A stretch of DNA of 64,000 nt from contig CM042982.1 of the NCBI GenBank assembly GCA_023678885.1, forward strand, positions 10,664,001 through 10,728,000, read 5' to 3'. Below are positions 24,116 to 37,055 of this stretch, one piece after another. Position 1 is the stretch's first letter; the number at the start of each line of letters is the position of its first letter. A program made the position numbers and the translations under genes. The notes beneath the pieces are model-generated. The model was not told where the DNA came from. It saw only the letters and a list, made by a program, of their open reading frames with translations, and searched no databases. The DNA is from Pogostemon cablin. Lineage: Eukaryota; Streptophyta; Magnoliopsida; Lamiales; Lamiaceae.

Positions 24116-25430
24116 CTGTCAGTACGCAATAAAAAGTAATTAGGGTGCATATATGACTATTTGAAGTACAGTACCTAACTTATTAGCCTTGCAATTACAC
24201 TTGTGACATTATTTTTTCCATTCTTTTTGGGTAAGCCTTGCACTAGTCAATGTAACATTAATCCAATTATGTTAGTTACTTGTTGGTTGAGGAACTCTGA
24301 CTTGCTACACATCACATCTTTTAAGAAGTTGGGTTGACAGGAGGAGTTAGCATATCAGTTTTTTAATAAAGAATGACAAATCACAGATGGATAAACATCA
24401 GCACTCTTCATGGCTGCACATCTACCTTGCCACGTGATCTTTTAACTGGGATGGGTAACAGACATTTTGGTTCACTATAATCACGGGAAATAAACTCACA
24501 ACAGCCCATCAATTTGACAGCATACATTAATTGATAATTTACTCGGTTAATTAAACATAATTGTATAGTCATGTTTCCTACCTACGGTGAATCATCAATA
24601 AGGGTTCATCCCATACCTCAGTGGATTTACATCAATTTAAATGGAACAACTTAAAGATAATGTTCATTGTTTTCCATTTTATTATTACAACTTCCATTTA
24701 TATGTGATCAAAATTCATTGTTTATTTCCTGTTTGTTATGCTTTTCTGATTCAGAACAAAAATATCATTAGATGCTAGCTAGCTAAATATCCACTAAAAT
24801 AGAAGTTGCAAGGTCAAACAATATGAAACAACAACGGTATACACATGTCATTTTTAACATCTTTATAATTCTTGCTCCCTCGAAACATATTCACACACTT
24901 AGCCAATTCATCAAACATCTCTTTGAAATAATTCAGTGTACGAAGATTCATAAAAAAATAGAATATCCATTAATAATTGCACACAAAAAAGCTCTAATAA
25001 TACCACCAATTGCTCCAATTAATGATAAATATACTACTGACTTTGAGTACACTCACATGAATCCATTAAAATCTTCACATATCGTATTCATTTGACTCCA
25101 TTAGAAATTCAAGTAGCAATGTGAAATACCTGATCTTGGTGGATTCGACCTTTCTTCTATTGGGCGACAGCGACACTTATCCGACAAAACACAATCACCG
25201 TCCCCTCGTCTCAAACTTCATCAATCGTGGATTCCTTGGGTGATTGAATTTTTGGAGGTATTAATTGGAAAAATCTTAGGAGGGGGAATTAGGGTTTTGA
25301 ATTTGAAACTTTCATTGGTCGACCAATTTTGAGCTGGTTACAACCCGGTTCAGGAGCAGGGCTGGTTCACTTGAAGAGGGACAGCCGATTCACTTGAAGA
25401 GGGACAGCATGGTAATTTGATATTCTCATT
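24116..25430. other. 5' flank of the MURA gene, possible MULE end
   Basis: No gene is recognised. The region probably holds the promoter and leader (a splice-donor-like site near 25130) of the minus-strand MURA gene. At 25364-25408 a 23-bp unit (TTCACTTGAAGAGGGACAGC core) is repeated, followed by ATGGTAATT. GGGACAGCATGGTAATT resembles MULE termini and the GGGACATCATAGTAATT (minus strand) at about 8447-8463. No matching inverted end was found near 20.1 kb. Confidence 0.4.
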
Positions 25431-26063
25431 AATTACCCAATTTCATGTTTTGGATTAAAAAAATACCAAAAAATTAAAATACTTACATGAACAACCAAAG
25501 TTATATAAAAAATATTTTTACCCTTCGTCCATTTCACCGCTTTACACTTTATATTAGATGCCAAAATAAATGTACGTGTCAGCCGCAGCGAAACGCCGTC
25601 GTATTGGGCATCCCTCAAATTCAATCCTCATCCATTAATCACTTTTTGTTTTCTGCACCATCGCCACCACGTCGACCCCACCCCACCCAATACCAAACCC
25701 AACTTTCTAGACAAAAATAATAATATAATAATGCAATAATAATTATTACAAATAAAACAAATGTAAATTGCACTTTCTTTCAGTATTTTTTAAATAAAAA
25801 ACGTGTTTGCCCCTTCCTTTATCTAGATTAGACCTGCTACGAGTTTCCCTTCCACCAGTTGTAATCGGGATAATTCGAAAAACTCTGTAATAAAATAAAA
25901 TAAATATTAATATTATATTATACGAAGCTTTCGTATATCCATTCAATTCCATAAACGCGAAAAAAAGTTCTATCCATTTACCTCGATTTTTGGGCCAAGA
26001 TCTTCATATTATCATCCACCAGATTTCAGTCAGACTCCAGATCAGATCATCTTTGTGTGGAAG
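25431..26063. other. Upstream region of the membrane-protein gene
   Basis: Intergenic. A GC-richer block of about 130 bp (25560-25690) has no assigned function. A poly-AT tract follows. The last 100 bases are probably the 5' leader of the gene at 26064. No clear TATA box was chosen. Confidence 0.4.
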
Positions 26064-26498
26064 ATGATGATGGGGAGACAGCACCAGAATCATCAGGATT
26101 ACCAGTCCAGAATTTTCTACGAGCTCTCTGCTTTGGTTTTGAATATTATTAGGTCGCCGCCCACCTCGATCGATTTCCCCGATCAATCGGTGGCGATCCA
26201 GCGGCGGGTGAGGGAGGGCCCGTCGTTGCAGCACATAACTCCGGCGGGATTTGCTTCCCTGCTCCTCGGGATCTCCTTGTCGTTGATGCTTTGTGGATCC
26301 GTCACTTTTTTCCTTGGTTTCCTTTTGATGCCTTGGGTGCTCGGATTGGTCGTATTTTTGTACTTCCTTGGGATTGTTTCCACCATTTCGATGATCGGCA
26401 GGGCCATTTTGTGTCATAATCCTGCTCCTCCTTCGCCTAGGAAAGATATTCCTTGTGAGTATTCTTCTCGATCTTCTGTCGCTTTTGATGAATTGTAG
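26064..26498 (+). CDS. Small two-helix membrane protein, host gene of unknown function
   Basis: An intact single-exon frame of 144 codons starting at the first of three consecutive ATGs (MMMGRQHQNHQDYQSRIFYE). The N-terminal third is soluble (LSALVLNIIRSPPTSIDFPD, then QRRVREGPSLQHITPAG). Two adjacent hydrophobic spans follow (about residues 70-92, FASLLLGISLSLMLCGSVTF, and about 95-118, PWVLGLVVFLYFLGIVS). The tail is short and polar with a proline/serine-rich end (PAPPSPRKDIP, SSRSSVAFDEL). Coding-like GC content sets it apart from the flanks. There is no signal peptide and no catalytic motif. It is probably an endomembrane protein, and I do not recognise a named family. Only this gene and the SEP3 end lack damage. 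Confidence 0.72.
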   Translation: MMMGRQHQNHQDYQSRIFYELSALVLNIIRSPPTSIDFPDQSVAIQRRVREGPSLQHITPAGFASLLLGISLSLMLCGSVTFFLGFLLMPWVLGLVVFLYFLGIVSTISMIGRAILCHNPAPPSPRKDIPCEYSSRSSVAFDEL

Positions 26499-27628
26499 TT
26501 GGAAATACCTGATTCTGTTCATTCTGTGATGAATTCATTCATTATGAGTATTGATTGTTGAATTGATCCTTATTCTCTCTGGATTATCCTGTAAAAAAAG
26601 TTGTTTTTTTCCCCTAAATCCTTTCAATCTCAGAATGTTTAATGATATTGACGATTGTTGTTCTACATGAATATGAGTATGTTTTATTAATTGTGGAATT
26701 AATGTTTCTATACTTGGTGAAATCTTAGGGCTAATTCTTTGTGGAACTTAGTTCATAATTATAGATATGATGTAGCAAGAATTGGTATACCAGAGTTGTG
26801 AATATGTTTAAATCCTCTTTGGCTTGCACACACTTTATTAGCTTGGGGTTTTAATGTTGTTGTACTGGATGATGGATGGTGATGGTATGGTGGATAGACA
26901 CATTAACTCCCTTTGATGAATCTCATGGAAAAGCTTCATAATTTGTTTGGTCTGAAAAGGAAATGTTGTTAAATTGTTCACAGTTGATGATATGAATTAA
27001 GAAATCTTAGGACTGATTCTTTTGGGAGCGTATATGGTAATACCTCACCTATGATATCCAGAATTCTGCTTAAAAATGTACAGGGAGGGGAAGCCCTGTA
27101 ATAAATGAATCTGTAAGTTTCCTCTTTAGCTTCTACTCGCTCAGCCGACACATCAATTCCTTGCCATAAGAGCTAAGGACTTGCTGTGTTGGATGATGAT
27201 AAGGTAGATAGAAACATTAATGTACTTCAGACATCTCTAGAGAAGCTCCATAACTTGTTTCTCACCAAGAGAATTTAGTTGCACATGGCTTGCACCACAT
27301 TAATGCAATGTATATCTTCCCAACTTTTGAGTTCATTTTATGACTTAGTTGTGGTGCAATTATTGCTCTGTGAATCTCCACGTTCGATCTACCAACTCTT
27401 GAACGAAATGTAATAACAAATGTTTGATGTCCATTGTCCTCGTTCCGCAGCTTGGAAGCTTTTGTGAGGCTTTTAGGGGAAGTGGAAATCACGGTGAAGG
27501 ATTCAGCAGCTATAGGTTGGGTGCTGCGATTCACTCGTCTGTCCATTCGAATTTACGACTCCGGTTGGGGAACTGTGGATATTTGTCTTTTAAGGTCACT
27601 TGATCAAAACACATGTGAGATGGCATTT
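26499..27628. other. 3' flank of the membrane-protein gene
   Basis: No gene is recognised. A GC-richer stretch at about 27440-27560 has open frames on both strands (27434-27640 plus, 27262-27546 minus) but no known motif in either. It may be a captured exon or an untranslated part. Confidence 0.35.
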
Positions 27629-27788
27629 CTATTAGTTTGAAGAATGAATCTCTTACAACATCATCTTTAGATGAAACGTTTGATTTGATTAGCTGCTTTT
27701 TAGATGGACAAAATACAATCTATTTATATATAATTGTCGCCACATGTTTTATTTCTAAAGGATTGTTCTTTTTTTCGTTTGAGCCCCT

Positions 27789-27839
<51 letters not shown>

Positions 27840-27986
27840 TTTGAAGAATGAATCTCTTACAACATCATCTGTAGATGAAACGTTTGATTTGATTAGCTGC
27901 TTTTTAGATGGACAAAATACAATCTATTTTTATATAATTGTCGCCACATGTTTTATTTCTAAAGGATTGTTCTTTTTTTCGTTTGA

Positions 27987-27987
<1 letters not shown>
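27629..27987 (+). repeat. Direct duplication of about 155 bp, each copy followed by a (TA)n tract
   Basis: TTAGTTTGAAGAATGAATCTC through TTTTTTTCGTTTGAG occurs at about 27629-27783 and again at about 27836-27987, with only a handful of differences. Each copy runs straight into a TA repeat (27792-27836 and 27988-28070). This is a recent duplication associated with the microsatellite. Confidence 0.9.
27792..27836. repeat. (TA)n microsatellite
   Basis: About 45 bases of uninterrupted TA between the two copies of the direct duplication. Confidence 0.97.

Positions 27988-28070
<83 letters not shown>
27988..28070. repeat. (TA)n microsatellite
   Basis: About 83 bases of TA repeat following the second copy of the direct duplication. 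Confidence 0.97.
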
Positions 28071-28073
<3 letters not shown>

Positions 28074-28470
28074 ATAATAATTCTTCTTGCTTTAATTCAT
28101 TTGATTTTGGTGAATTATTATTTGGAGTATATATTTCCCATAAAATGTTAAATAGGTCGACTTAAATTTTCAATCACTAATTACCTCACTAAATTTAAAA
28201 AAAAAAAAAATAGAGCCAATACAATTTGAACCCAAACCACCCACGTGAGCCACTCAAAGTCGAACCAGCTTTATTAGTGGTGGTTTGTATGTTTTGCCCT
28301 TTAACTGTGCCATTTGGTTGGCCAATTATATATATCAATTCTCGACACATTATATATTCTATACTAATATATATTGATCTAAATTAAATTATTATTATAA
28401 TATTAATTTAATTTATGTATTTTATATAATTTAATAATTAAGATAATTTAATGATTTTTTATAGAAAAAA

Positions 28471-28483
28471 GTCATCACAAACA

Positions 28484-28571
<88 letters not shown>

Positions 28572-28588
28572 TGAATTTGTGACGAAGA
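28471..28588. repeat. (TA)n microsatellite between short inverted arms
   Basis: The TA tract spans about 28488-28570. On its left is GTCATCACAAACACA (28471-28485). On its right is TGAATTTGTGACGA, whose reverse complement TCGTCACAAATTCA matches the left arm. The tract therefore sits at the centre of a small imperfect palindrome, as in a short MITE whose middle has expanded. Confidence 0.75.
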
Positions 28589-29290
28589 ATAATCTTCACT
28601 AACATGCATGGTCACAAAAGTAAAAAATAATAATAATAATTTTGTTATGGAAAAAATATGTCACAACTGGAAGTTCAAAAAGAAAAATAATAATTTTGCA
28701 ACGGAAATTTTTCGTTATAAATGCTGGTCCAAAAATATTACGAAACAGGGTGAATATTAAAAATATATTTTTGAAATGTCAAAATTTCCTTTAGAAGAAG
28801 TTACGGACAAGTCAAATACTCCATAAATAATATTTTATAAAAAAAAGGGATAATATATTTTATTCTTCTAACATGAAAATTTACTGAAACAGTTCCATAA
28901 AATTCTTTTCCAAAAAGTTATATACACACCCACTCCATGTGTTAACATATTATGCTTAATTGTAATTTCATTCGGTCAACACGAAACCTCGTGCGAACTG
29001 ACTTCTCAGTGAAGTTAAATACACTAAATTTGTTTTCGTACGAGTGTTAGAAGTTTTCTATTGAAGTCATTCCTTTTCTCTCTCTTTTTAATCAACTTTA
29101 GGCAAGGGAGAGAATTAAAAAAGGAGAATTACGTCTGAAATTGGGTGTTTATATCACCAAATAGTTTCGATTACTCATCAATTAAATACTATTATTTTTA
29201 TTAAAAGGAAATTTCTCACACAATTTTTTTTAATATAATATACGCTGACATAGTTTTTACATTTTCTTAAATGGTAGTCACTCTTTATCA
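28589..29290. other. AT-rich spacer
   Basis: No gene is seen. The stretch has short ATA runs and nothing else recognisable. Confidence 0.5.
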
Positions 29291-29300
29291 AATACTATGA

Positions 29301-29592
29301 CTCCATCCGTGTATTTATGATCGTATGTACGAATACACAAATTAAGAAGTATTATTTTTTAAATATATAATGTAAAAAAAGTAGGAATAAATTGGTAATT
29401 TAAAGAGAAAAATTAAATAAAATTGTCAGAAATGATAAATAAAGTATAAAAAAATAATTAAAATTATTGAAATTGATAAATAAAGAGTAAAAAGTAGGCA
29501 AGAAGTATAATATATTTTTACTATTAATGGAACATACATAAAAATCTTACACATCTTAAATAAAAAATGTGCATAAATACATGAGACAGAGG
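29301..29592. mobile_element. Tc1/mariner (Stowaway-type) MITE, probable
   Basis: The left end CTCCATCCGTGTATTTATG and the right end, reverse-complemented, CCTCTGTCTCATGTATTTATG match in the CTCC-type start and the GTATTTATG that follows. CTCCNTCCGT is the classic Stowaway terminus. The interior is AT-rich and non-coding. The TA target duplication is not clean on the left side. Confidence 0.45.
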
Positions 29593-29684
29593 TAATATCA
29601 TTTTTCATTAAAATAACTTTGGATTTATTACTATCTAATACAAACTATATATTAATATTACTAGTAAATATATTAACTTAAAAA

Positions 29685-30790
29685 TATTACTAATAGGTAC
29701 AATGTATTAGTATGAGATACCAAATATATCCTTATATAAATAAAATATAATCTTAAATCATATACATGCTCCCGTTATCAACGCTGATTTCGTCGTTTAC
29801 GCTGTAATAACCCCTTCCTCTCTCTCTGCCTACCATTATCATCAATTCACCATCTTCGTTGAATCAAGTATTCTGCCAAAAAAAACTACTATTTTATTCT
29901 CTCTCCTAACATTTTTTACCCTTCCTCTCTCTCTAGGATGTGTGTTTATATATTCAGGATCGTTGTATGTATGTATAATTGAGTATCACATAATTCAGAT
30001 GATTCAACTGCATATTTTTTTCTATTACGATATTGGTATTACTTTGGACTAATTAATGGTTTCCACTCTCGATTAATTGTTTAATTGGAGTAGACGCCTG
30101 AATGTGGAAATGGTGACCTTGTTCTTTTGCTCGGTTGTCTTGTCCACGAATATCCTGAACACCATGTATACGTATTTTTTAAAACAAATATCATGAACAC
30201 CACGTATAAAAATTTCTGAACACAAGTAAAAATCTTTTCGAACGGTGTGAGTGAGAGAAAATTAATTATTAAATTCTGAACACAAATTTTTAAATAATAT
30301 GTAATGAATATTTGAACCAAGTAAGGATAAGGAACACCACGTAATGAACTTTTGATCACAAATAAAGATAATAGAGTATCATCTAGTGGTGTGAGTGAGA
30401 GAAAATTAATTATTAAACTCTGAATACAAATATCTGACATCACAAGTAAGGATAATGGAGTATCATTAGGTGTGAGTGAGAGAAAATTAATTATTAAACT
30501 CTGAATACAAATATCTGAACACCATGTAATGAATTTCTGAACACAAAGTAAGGAAAGAGATACTCATAATGGATTTCTGAATACAAGTAAGGATAAGGGA
30601 GTATGTATCATCCGGCTTTCAATCAACAGAATAAACTTTCACCTATTTTTATGAACAGAATCATGGGATAATTTTTCTCTATAATATTATATTAAATATC
30701 ACACCTTTTTAAATTATTTTTGAACACAATTAAAATAAGGTAAGAAGGATATTTTACTCATTACTATTGACCTAATGTATCTATTAGTAA
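29685..30790. mobile_element. Non-autonomous TIR element of about 1.1 kb
   Basis: The left end ATTACTAATAGGTACAATG (29687 on) with ...AAATATATCCTTAT is mirrored at the right. The reverse complement of about 30740-30790 reads ATTACTAATAGATACATTAG, then ...AAAATATCCTTCTTACC. The ends match over about 50 bp with indels. There is no transposase inside. The interior contains a CT-rich stretch (29814-29935) and the GAACAC-type array annotated separately. The superfamily is not determined. Confidence 0.55.
30150..30610. repeat. Degenerate GAACAC/AAGTAAGGATAA array
   Basis: The words GAACAC(C/A)A, AAGTAAGGATAA and GAGTATCAT alternate in an irregular array. GTGAGTGAGAGAAAATTAAT is repeated near 30249, 30391 and 30472. 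Units of about 80-145 bp overlap in different registers. Non-coding. Confidence 0.7.
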
Positions 30791-31115
30791 TCATAGTGTA
30801 TAAAATGTACCTGGTGCTAATGTACCCTATAACTTTTTATTTAATACTACAAATTGATCATTAAATAATTCATTGCACCACTATCATTTTTCATTAATTC
30901 GAATATATTTTTTTATTAAAATATTATTATTTTTTATCCGTCTCACAAAGTCTTGTCGTGAAACAGTTCCACTAAAGTGTTTTGAGATAATCTTCCAATT
31001 AAATTATTCATATACAAAGGATGCTAGAATATTTATTAAAAATTGATAATAATTAATCAAATTAAATAAAAGTGTAATCAGACGATATCACACAAAATTT
31101 GCTTAAAAAAAGGGT
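30791..31115. other. AT-rich spacer
   Basis: Nothing recognisable apart from a short CCGTCTCACAAAGTCTTG word near 30940 that may be mariner-derived. Confidence 0.4.
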
Positions 31116-31290
31116 TAATACTTATTATAGCTAAGTCTTCTATACTAAGCATCATTTACTTTTTTACCATGTTAGTTTACATATGATTACAATTCATAAT
31201 AATAATACTTATTATAGTTAAGTCTTCTATACTAAGCATCATTTACTTTTTTACCATGTTAGTTTACATTTGATTACAATTCATAATAAT
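31116..31290 (+). repeat. 87-bp tandem duplication
   Basis: CTTATTATAGyTAAGTCTTC starts at 31121 and again at 31208. The two 87-bp copies differ at only a few positions. It abuts the left LTR of the element at 31315. Confidence 0.92.
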
Positions 31291-31314
31291 AGTTTAATAT
31301 GAAGTTAATTTTAT

Positions 31315-31537
31315 TGTAAAGTAAATGATAAGAAGGATAAGAGAAACATAGAGAAGATGAGAAGAATATAGAGAAGCAGGGAGAAAGAGAGATTTTATTA
31401 ACGACGTTGATATCAATTTGTACAAAACTATAATATTCTCACTTTATATAGAGAAGATAAATGGTACAATGGTAAATAAACTCACTTCCTATTCTAATGA
31501 TATAAGAAGTAATGTCCATATAAAATATTTCACAACA
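31315..31537 (-). repeat. 3' LTR of the 31315-37272 element
   Basis: Starts TGTTGTG on the minus strand directly after the CCAAGGGGGG purine tract. Contains a TATATAAAG promoter word (minus strand, about 31442-31450). Confidence 0.9.
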
Positions 31538-31574
31538 CCCCCCTTGGACATTACGACGTTACAACGTCATATGC

Positions 31575-31975
31575 ATGCCTCGTTAAAAACCTTACTAAAA
31601 AACTCTTTGGGAAAAACTAGTCGAGGAAAAGAGTACATGTCTTATTATTTAATATTTCATATTAGCTGTCTCGTTAAAAAACTTTCAACCAAGGAAACAT
31701 CATAGGAAAAAACTTAGTTAAAGAAAAAGAGTATAGATTGGTCTTCAGGACCAATCTTCAGGATTATTTAGAAGTTGTTTCTTCCCCAAGACATTTAGCT
31801 TGCATGTCTCATTAAAAACCTTCAACTAAGAAAATCTCTTAGGAAAAAACTTAGTTAAGGAAAAGAGTGCAGATCTTATGATTTTGATTTATTGCATTAG
31901 TTGCCTCGTTAAAAACCTTAGACTAAGAAAACCCAGTGAGAAAAGCAAAGGGAAAAAGAGTACAACTAGTGGTCA
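31575..31975 (-). repeat. Four reiterated copia-type 3' non-coding motifs
   Basis: Upstream of the 3' LTR, the minus-strand block CTTTTTCC...TTTTTCC...GGTTTTTAACGAGGCA is reiterated four times with spacing of about 105-120 bp (near 31575-31640, 31665-31735, 31800-31875 and 31905-31970). This block is familiar from the 3' untranslated zone of many plant copia elements. Here it is amplified and diverged. Confidence 0.7.
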
Positions 31976-34900
31976 TTAGAACCTAATCTTCTGAATTGTT
32001 TAGAAATTACCACTCCCCCTCAAGATAGCGGTATTTTGAAACATAATTGCTGATCTTCAAGATCGAAATTTCAGAATTTACTTAAAATTATTACTCCCCC
32101 TGAAGACGACAATCTTTTGGGTCTACATAATACAATACTACAAGCACATACTAAAATATAATTTGGGAGTAAACAAAATAATGATAAATAATTTACATGA
32201 GCAAATGTTATTTGTAATACTCACTGCTTTTCTAGAGCATATAAATTTGTCATGTCTCGCATAATATATTAATTGTTCATCCATATAACACATAATTTAT
32301 TGCCTTATAAAAGACTAGGGAAATTAGTCTTTCATCATGCCTCATGGGCTATATATTTATTATACCAACAATCTTATTATACTAGTTTGAAACTTTAACA
32401 TTATGAGGATCATTTAATTAATATTCAAATCAATATGTCAATGTCATGTTGGTTTCTTATAAATAAACCAATAGTATTTTGTATCTACGAGATGCTTGAG
32501 GATATGTTTAATTTCATGTAACTTCTCTTTGTCTGAGAGTCATAAAATCTTGCTAGCAAGTTCATCATAAGTGCATATCAGGCCTGATATAATTATGAGA
32601 AAACATGTGCTTTAAAAGTACTAAATGGAGGGACTTCTAGCCCAAAATATCCTCATTATATACTTCAAGTATATAGACATTAGTTTTCCCCTTAAAGGGA
32701 TAAAAATGACAATTGACATACAACATAAATAGATATATCGAAAATTCATCTAAAACAAACATAAAAAAGATTAACTGGTATTTAAACTTTAAGATATTCT
32801 CAATCTACAGGTGAGACAACTTTTTGATTTATCCAAATTCTTTCATTTTGAAAAATCCATCATGTTTACATGTGTTACCTTAAATTTCTTATACATTTCA
32901 ATCTTAAACCGTTCATATACACACAATTTACATTCTTCTTCAGGAAAAAATAACAAATTAAAATGTAGCATATCCATATTAACTGTTTCAAGGTCTGACA
33001 ATGACCAATATTATAGCTAAATAAGTTGTGATATTTTATTCTCATCCAATTTGAAAAGTTTTAATCCTTCGAGGATTTTCATGTATATCATATAATGTTG
33101 TGTATTTACTGTATATCTAAATATATTAAAACTATCATATAAATTATGTAGCGAAACATAATATATGATGAGAGAGTATGTATCATTTATATATTGGGCC
33201 TCTGCAAGAACCTTATGAGCTTTAACTACACCAGTCTATCATTAATATGTCCTTCTGGGATAAATATTTATATCATTTCAGATAATATTCAAATAAATAT
33301 TTAACGAGTTAAGCTCAACCTCATTGCTTTATACTGTCTTACCAAATTTTTCTTGCTTCTAGCACTTTGATATCGAATATAAGTTCTGGATCCATATTAT
33401 TATTTAAGACAGTAAAAGTAATCAAAGAGACAATGGTTTGTCAACAACTTTCTGTTTCAATTCATATTCTTCTCCCAACTTTTATAATATTTTCTATATT
33501 TATATAACTAAATCCTCGTCATTTCTCAATACGTATGTGGATCTAGCCGTTTTGTATACCCAGTATTTTGATTATTTTGATGCACGTGCGAATTTACCAG
33601 AGTGTTTGTCTTCTGGAAAAATTTATAGAAAAGAGTTTTCATTATCAAAACAAACTCTTCAGATAATTTTGGAAGTGGCTATTTATTCTTAAAATTAATT
33701 TCCGCGGATATTTAATTTTCAAATCATAAAGTCTTTCTCGCTTCTAGCGTTGATCCAATAATTGTTTAAAATATTATGTCCCTGGGGACTCCACTTCCAG
33801 TGGTCCATTGATTATAAATATAAGGGATTTTGTCACTTCATCGTAATAGTTTGACAGTTTATTTGATATTGCAAATTAATAATCTTTTAAACTTTTGGTT
33901 CAGTCAATCTAGTGCAAAATAATAGAATTTCTCGGCATTCACATAAATATTGAGTTTAAATCTCCCCCTAATGTCGTGAAATAATTTCATTAAATGTGCA
34001 ATTAGCGTATTAAAAAAAATATATTGATACCCTATATCGGGCTTTATAAAAATTAACGGATAATTATCATTAGAATGCTCATTGAAATACGCTATAGTGG
34101 TGATATAAAAAATATTAATTGCACAATTCAAAATTTACAGATGGGAAATATTTACGGCTTCTGGCCATAATTGAACAGCACTAGTTATAAAGGAGTATAA
34201 TTATGATATGCAAGAGCCAGAATTTGTGTTTAGTATTTCAAGCTTCCCCAAATATTAATTTTTGGAATAAAATATTCACTGCGTGTGAACATAAAGCATT
34301 GGATATTCTACTTTTTTTAATATTATCAGTTGATATTCATTCCAATTGACTAACTCAAATATTTAATATTTGAGCTCTTCATATGTAATTTTATTTGTAT
34401 TAGTATACTATGAATAAAAATGTATTTATTCAGTGGATACATCAATAAAATATTTGGGTCATGCATTAGAAAATTTGACCTATTTTTCTCCTTAAACTTT
34501 TGAATATATTAGGAGAAATAATTTCAACTTTAGTATGTAAATATCATACTATAAAATTTCCACACAAACTTCATTAGTGTCATTTCATATATCATGATTA
34601 AAAAGATTTAAATTATTTGGCTTATCTATTTGCCCAAAAATAACCCAATTACTCATGACATATTTTAAAAATGTTGGGTTTCAAATATCAACATCTCAAT
34701 AATATATATATCCAACTATCATCTTATAAGATATGCATGAACTAGACAGGACTATTTAACAAATAATATAATATAACAACATATATATGTGAATAAAATA
34801 AGCACAAGAACAAGAATATAATGTCATAAAATAAATCATATTTGAATAAATATTTATGCAAATATGTAAAATTCTTAAAATCAATATGTAATATAGCTAA

Positions 34901-37055
34901 ATTGTCTAGTCTTTTTAAAAAATCTCAAAAATTGAAATTATACATGGTCACAATAATTTTCGAGCTTAAGCTCCAAATTGTCATCATTGACTTGGTTGAT
35001 ATTTTATTTGTTTCAGGCAAATAAATTTTTATTTGCACCATTTTTATTCCACAAATACTTTTTTTTCACATATTTTGAAATTCCACAACCAAGTGATTTG
35101 GTGTGCGATATATATAAGACCAATGATCCTCTATCCACATCCATGAAAATTTTACTTCTGCTGGAGTACTTGTTGAGTGAGATTTATATTCTATGCATAA
35201 GTATTATTTTGAGGCAAACTTGGACTACCTCGACCACTTTGATAAAATCAATTTAAATTTTCTCGTTTTCTCAACTACTACGAGGAGGAGTCCAATTTGT
35301 CCATTTTCCACTATCTCTTGTTTTTTTTCACTTCCATGTCAGGTATAATTCTTTTGTAATGTACTATTCTTCTGGGATGTACTAAGTGCGAGAAGTATAG
35401 GTATTGAACCAACTAATCTATAGTTATGATTTTTTATTAATAATTAGTTATATTTTTCTGCTACCAATAATGAAAAAATTATCTCTGAATAATTAGTAGT
35501 ATAAATTTTAGCACTGTACTGTTGCTGGAGTACGAGGATGATAACATGGAAGGTGGAAAGGGTGTTTTTCAATCAATTCTCATTTTGTAATGTTCTGCTT
35601 ACAGATTAAAATTGAATTATATTATGTTATATATACTTAAAATCTTGAAATCTTAGATTCAGCCAATCAAATCGAGGAGGAATATAATTGTTTGCTAATC
35701 AAAATAATCCTTTAGGGATTGCCATAAAAATTAGAAGATATTATTCTATTAGATTTAATGCTTTAACCTTCGGGGGAGGAGCATATTCAGCTTTGAAATA
35801 GTTACATTTAAATCAAGATATGAGGTGAATTTTAATATCTAGTGACTATGTTAAAATAGTTGTTACCATCAAGGTCTTGCTCGAAAAATTTCTTTTATTG
35901 GTGTCAGATTTTTTCAATAAACTATATTTAATAATTGCATGTTATATGTCAATTTTCATATGTATATCAAGAGACAAATAACTATTCTATGTTTCTTGGA
36001 AAATATATCTTACCATATTTGTTAAAATCAAATAAAATCAAGAAGTGAATATTGTATTAAAATAAATAGTTTCATGACCAAATTAAAAAAAAATCTTAAT
36101 TATTATCAATTAAAGCTGTTATATGTGTTGAAAATTGCTTCTGCCCAAGCAAACAAATTAATTATAGTAATATAGTCAATCAAATTTCCAAATTGATTAT
36201 ATTGTCAAATATGTAATAATCAATCAATTTAATCAAATCATTTAATGAACTTCTAAAATTTCTATGTGTAATCAAATGTCATCAATCAAATTATAACAAT
36301 CAACATGAAGCTTTAAGAAGCAGATTTTATTTTATGGTATCTTAATAATTCTGAAAAAAAAATCAATTAATAATTCATGGGAAATCAAACATGAAAATTT
36401 AAAATCATAAATTAATAACGAATTAACGATCTCCAATAATTATAAGCATTAATCTATAACCGCTTGAATTGTAAAAAGAATAACTAACAGATTCATATTA
36501 AGTAATCAAAATTTAGAAAACAAACCGTTCACCAGAAGACTTGGGATTTAATGTCAACTCTTCACAGTTACACACAAAATCAAAACTATCATCACAATTA
36601 TTTAATCATAAGATCATAAGTGACATTCCATTTTTCATCCAAGCTATAATTTAATTAGGAGGATATCTAAATCAAATCTTAATATGTATTTTCCTGTCAA
36701 ATTTATCTGTATACATATACATATATTAACAAATTGTCACATATTATTAACCAAAGATAATCATACATAATTAAATAAAATCCAAATTTTACAATTAAAT
36801 CACAGAGAATTATGAATACTTAGAATAAAAGATTTTGAACATTCATACATATTAAACAATAATTTCAATAATCATATATTAATTTCTAAATTTTAGATAT
36901 ACTCAATTTATTTTTATGAATTGATAAGAGAATACCTCGCAGAAAAGACATGATTCTTTTCTAGGGTTTCGTCAATTTATGTAGTTACTTTCCCTCGACT
37001 CTTCCTCGATTGATAGATCAATAACTCAGTTGGTTAGGTCGTGCTGATAACGTAT
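31976..37055. other. Interior of the LTR element, non-coding
   Basis: Very AT-rich. ACTCCCCCT words (purine tracts on the minus strand) recur near 32012 and 32095. No open frame shows a retroviral motif. The short open frames here look like chance. Confidence 0.7.

Noticed and set aside
8449..25410. One giant MULE between AATTACTATGATGTCCCT (8449) and its inverted relative near 25400
   Set aside because: Only about 17 bp match and the interval holds unrelated elements and a satellite. More likely two separate termini.
26004..26522. 172-codon minus-strand frame over the membrane-protein gene
   Set aside because: Basic, low-complexity shadow of the plus-strand gene, with no motif.
27637..28077. 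Open frame with a poly-Ile-Tyr tail
   Set aside because: The tail is the translated (TA)n tract and the rest is the duplicated AT-rich block. There is no coding motif.
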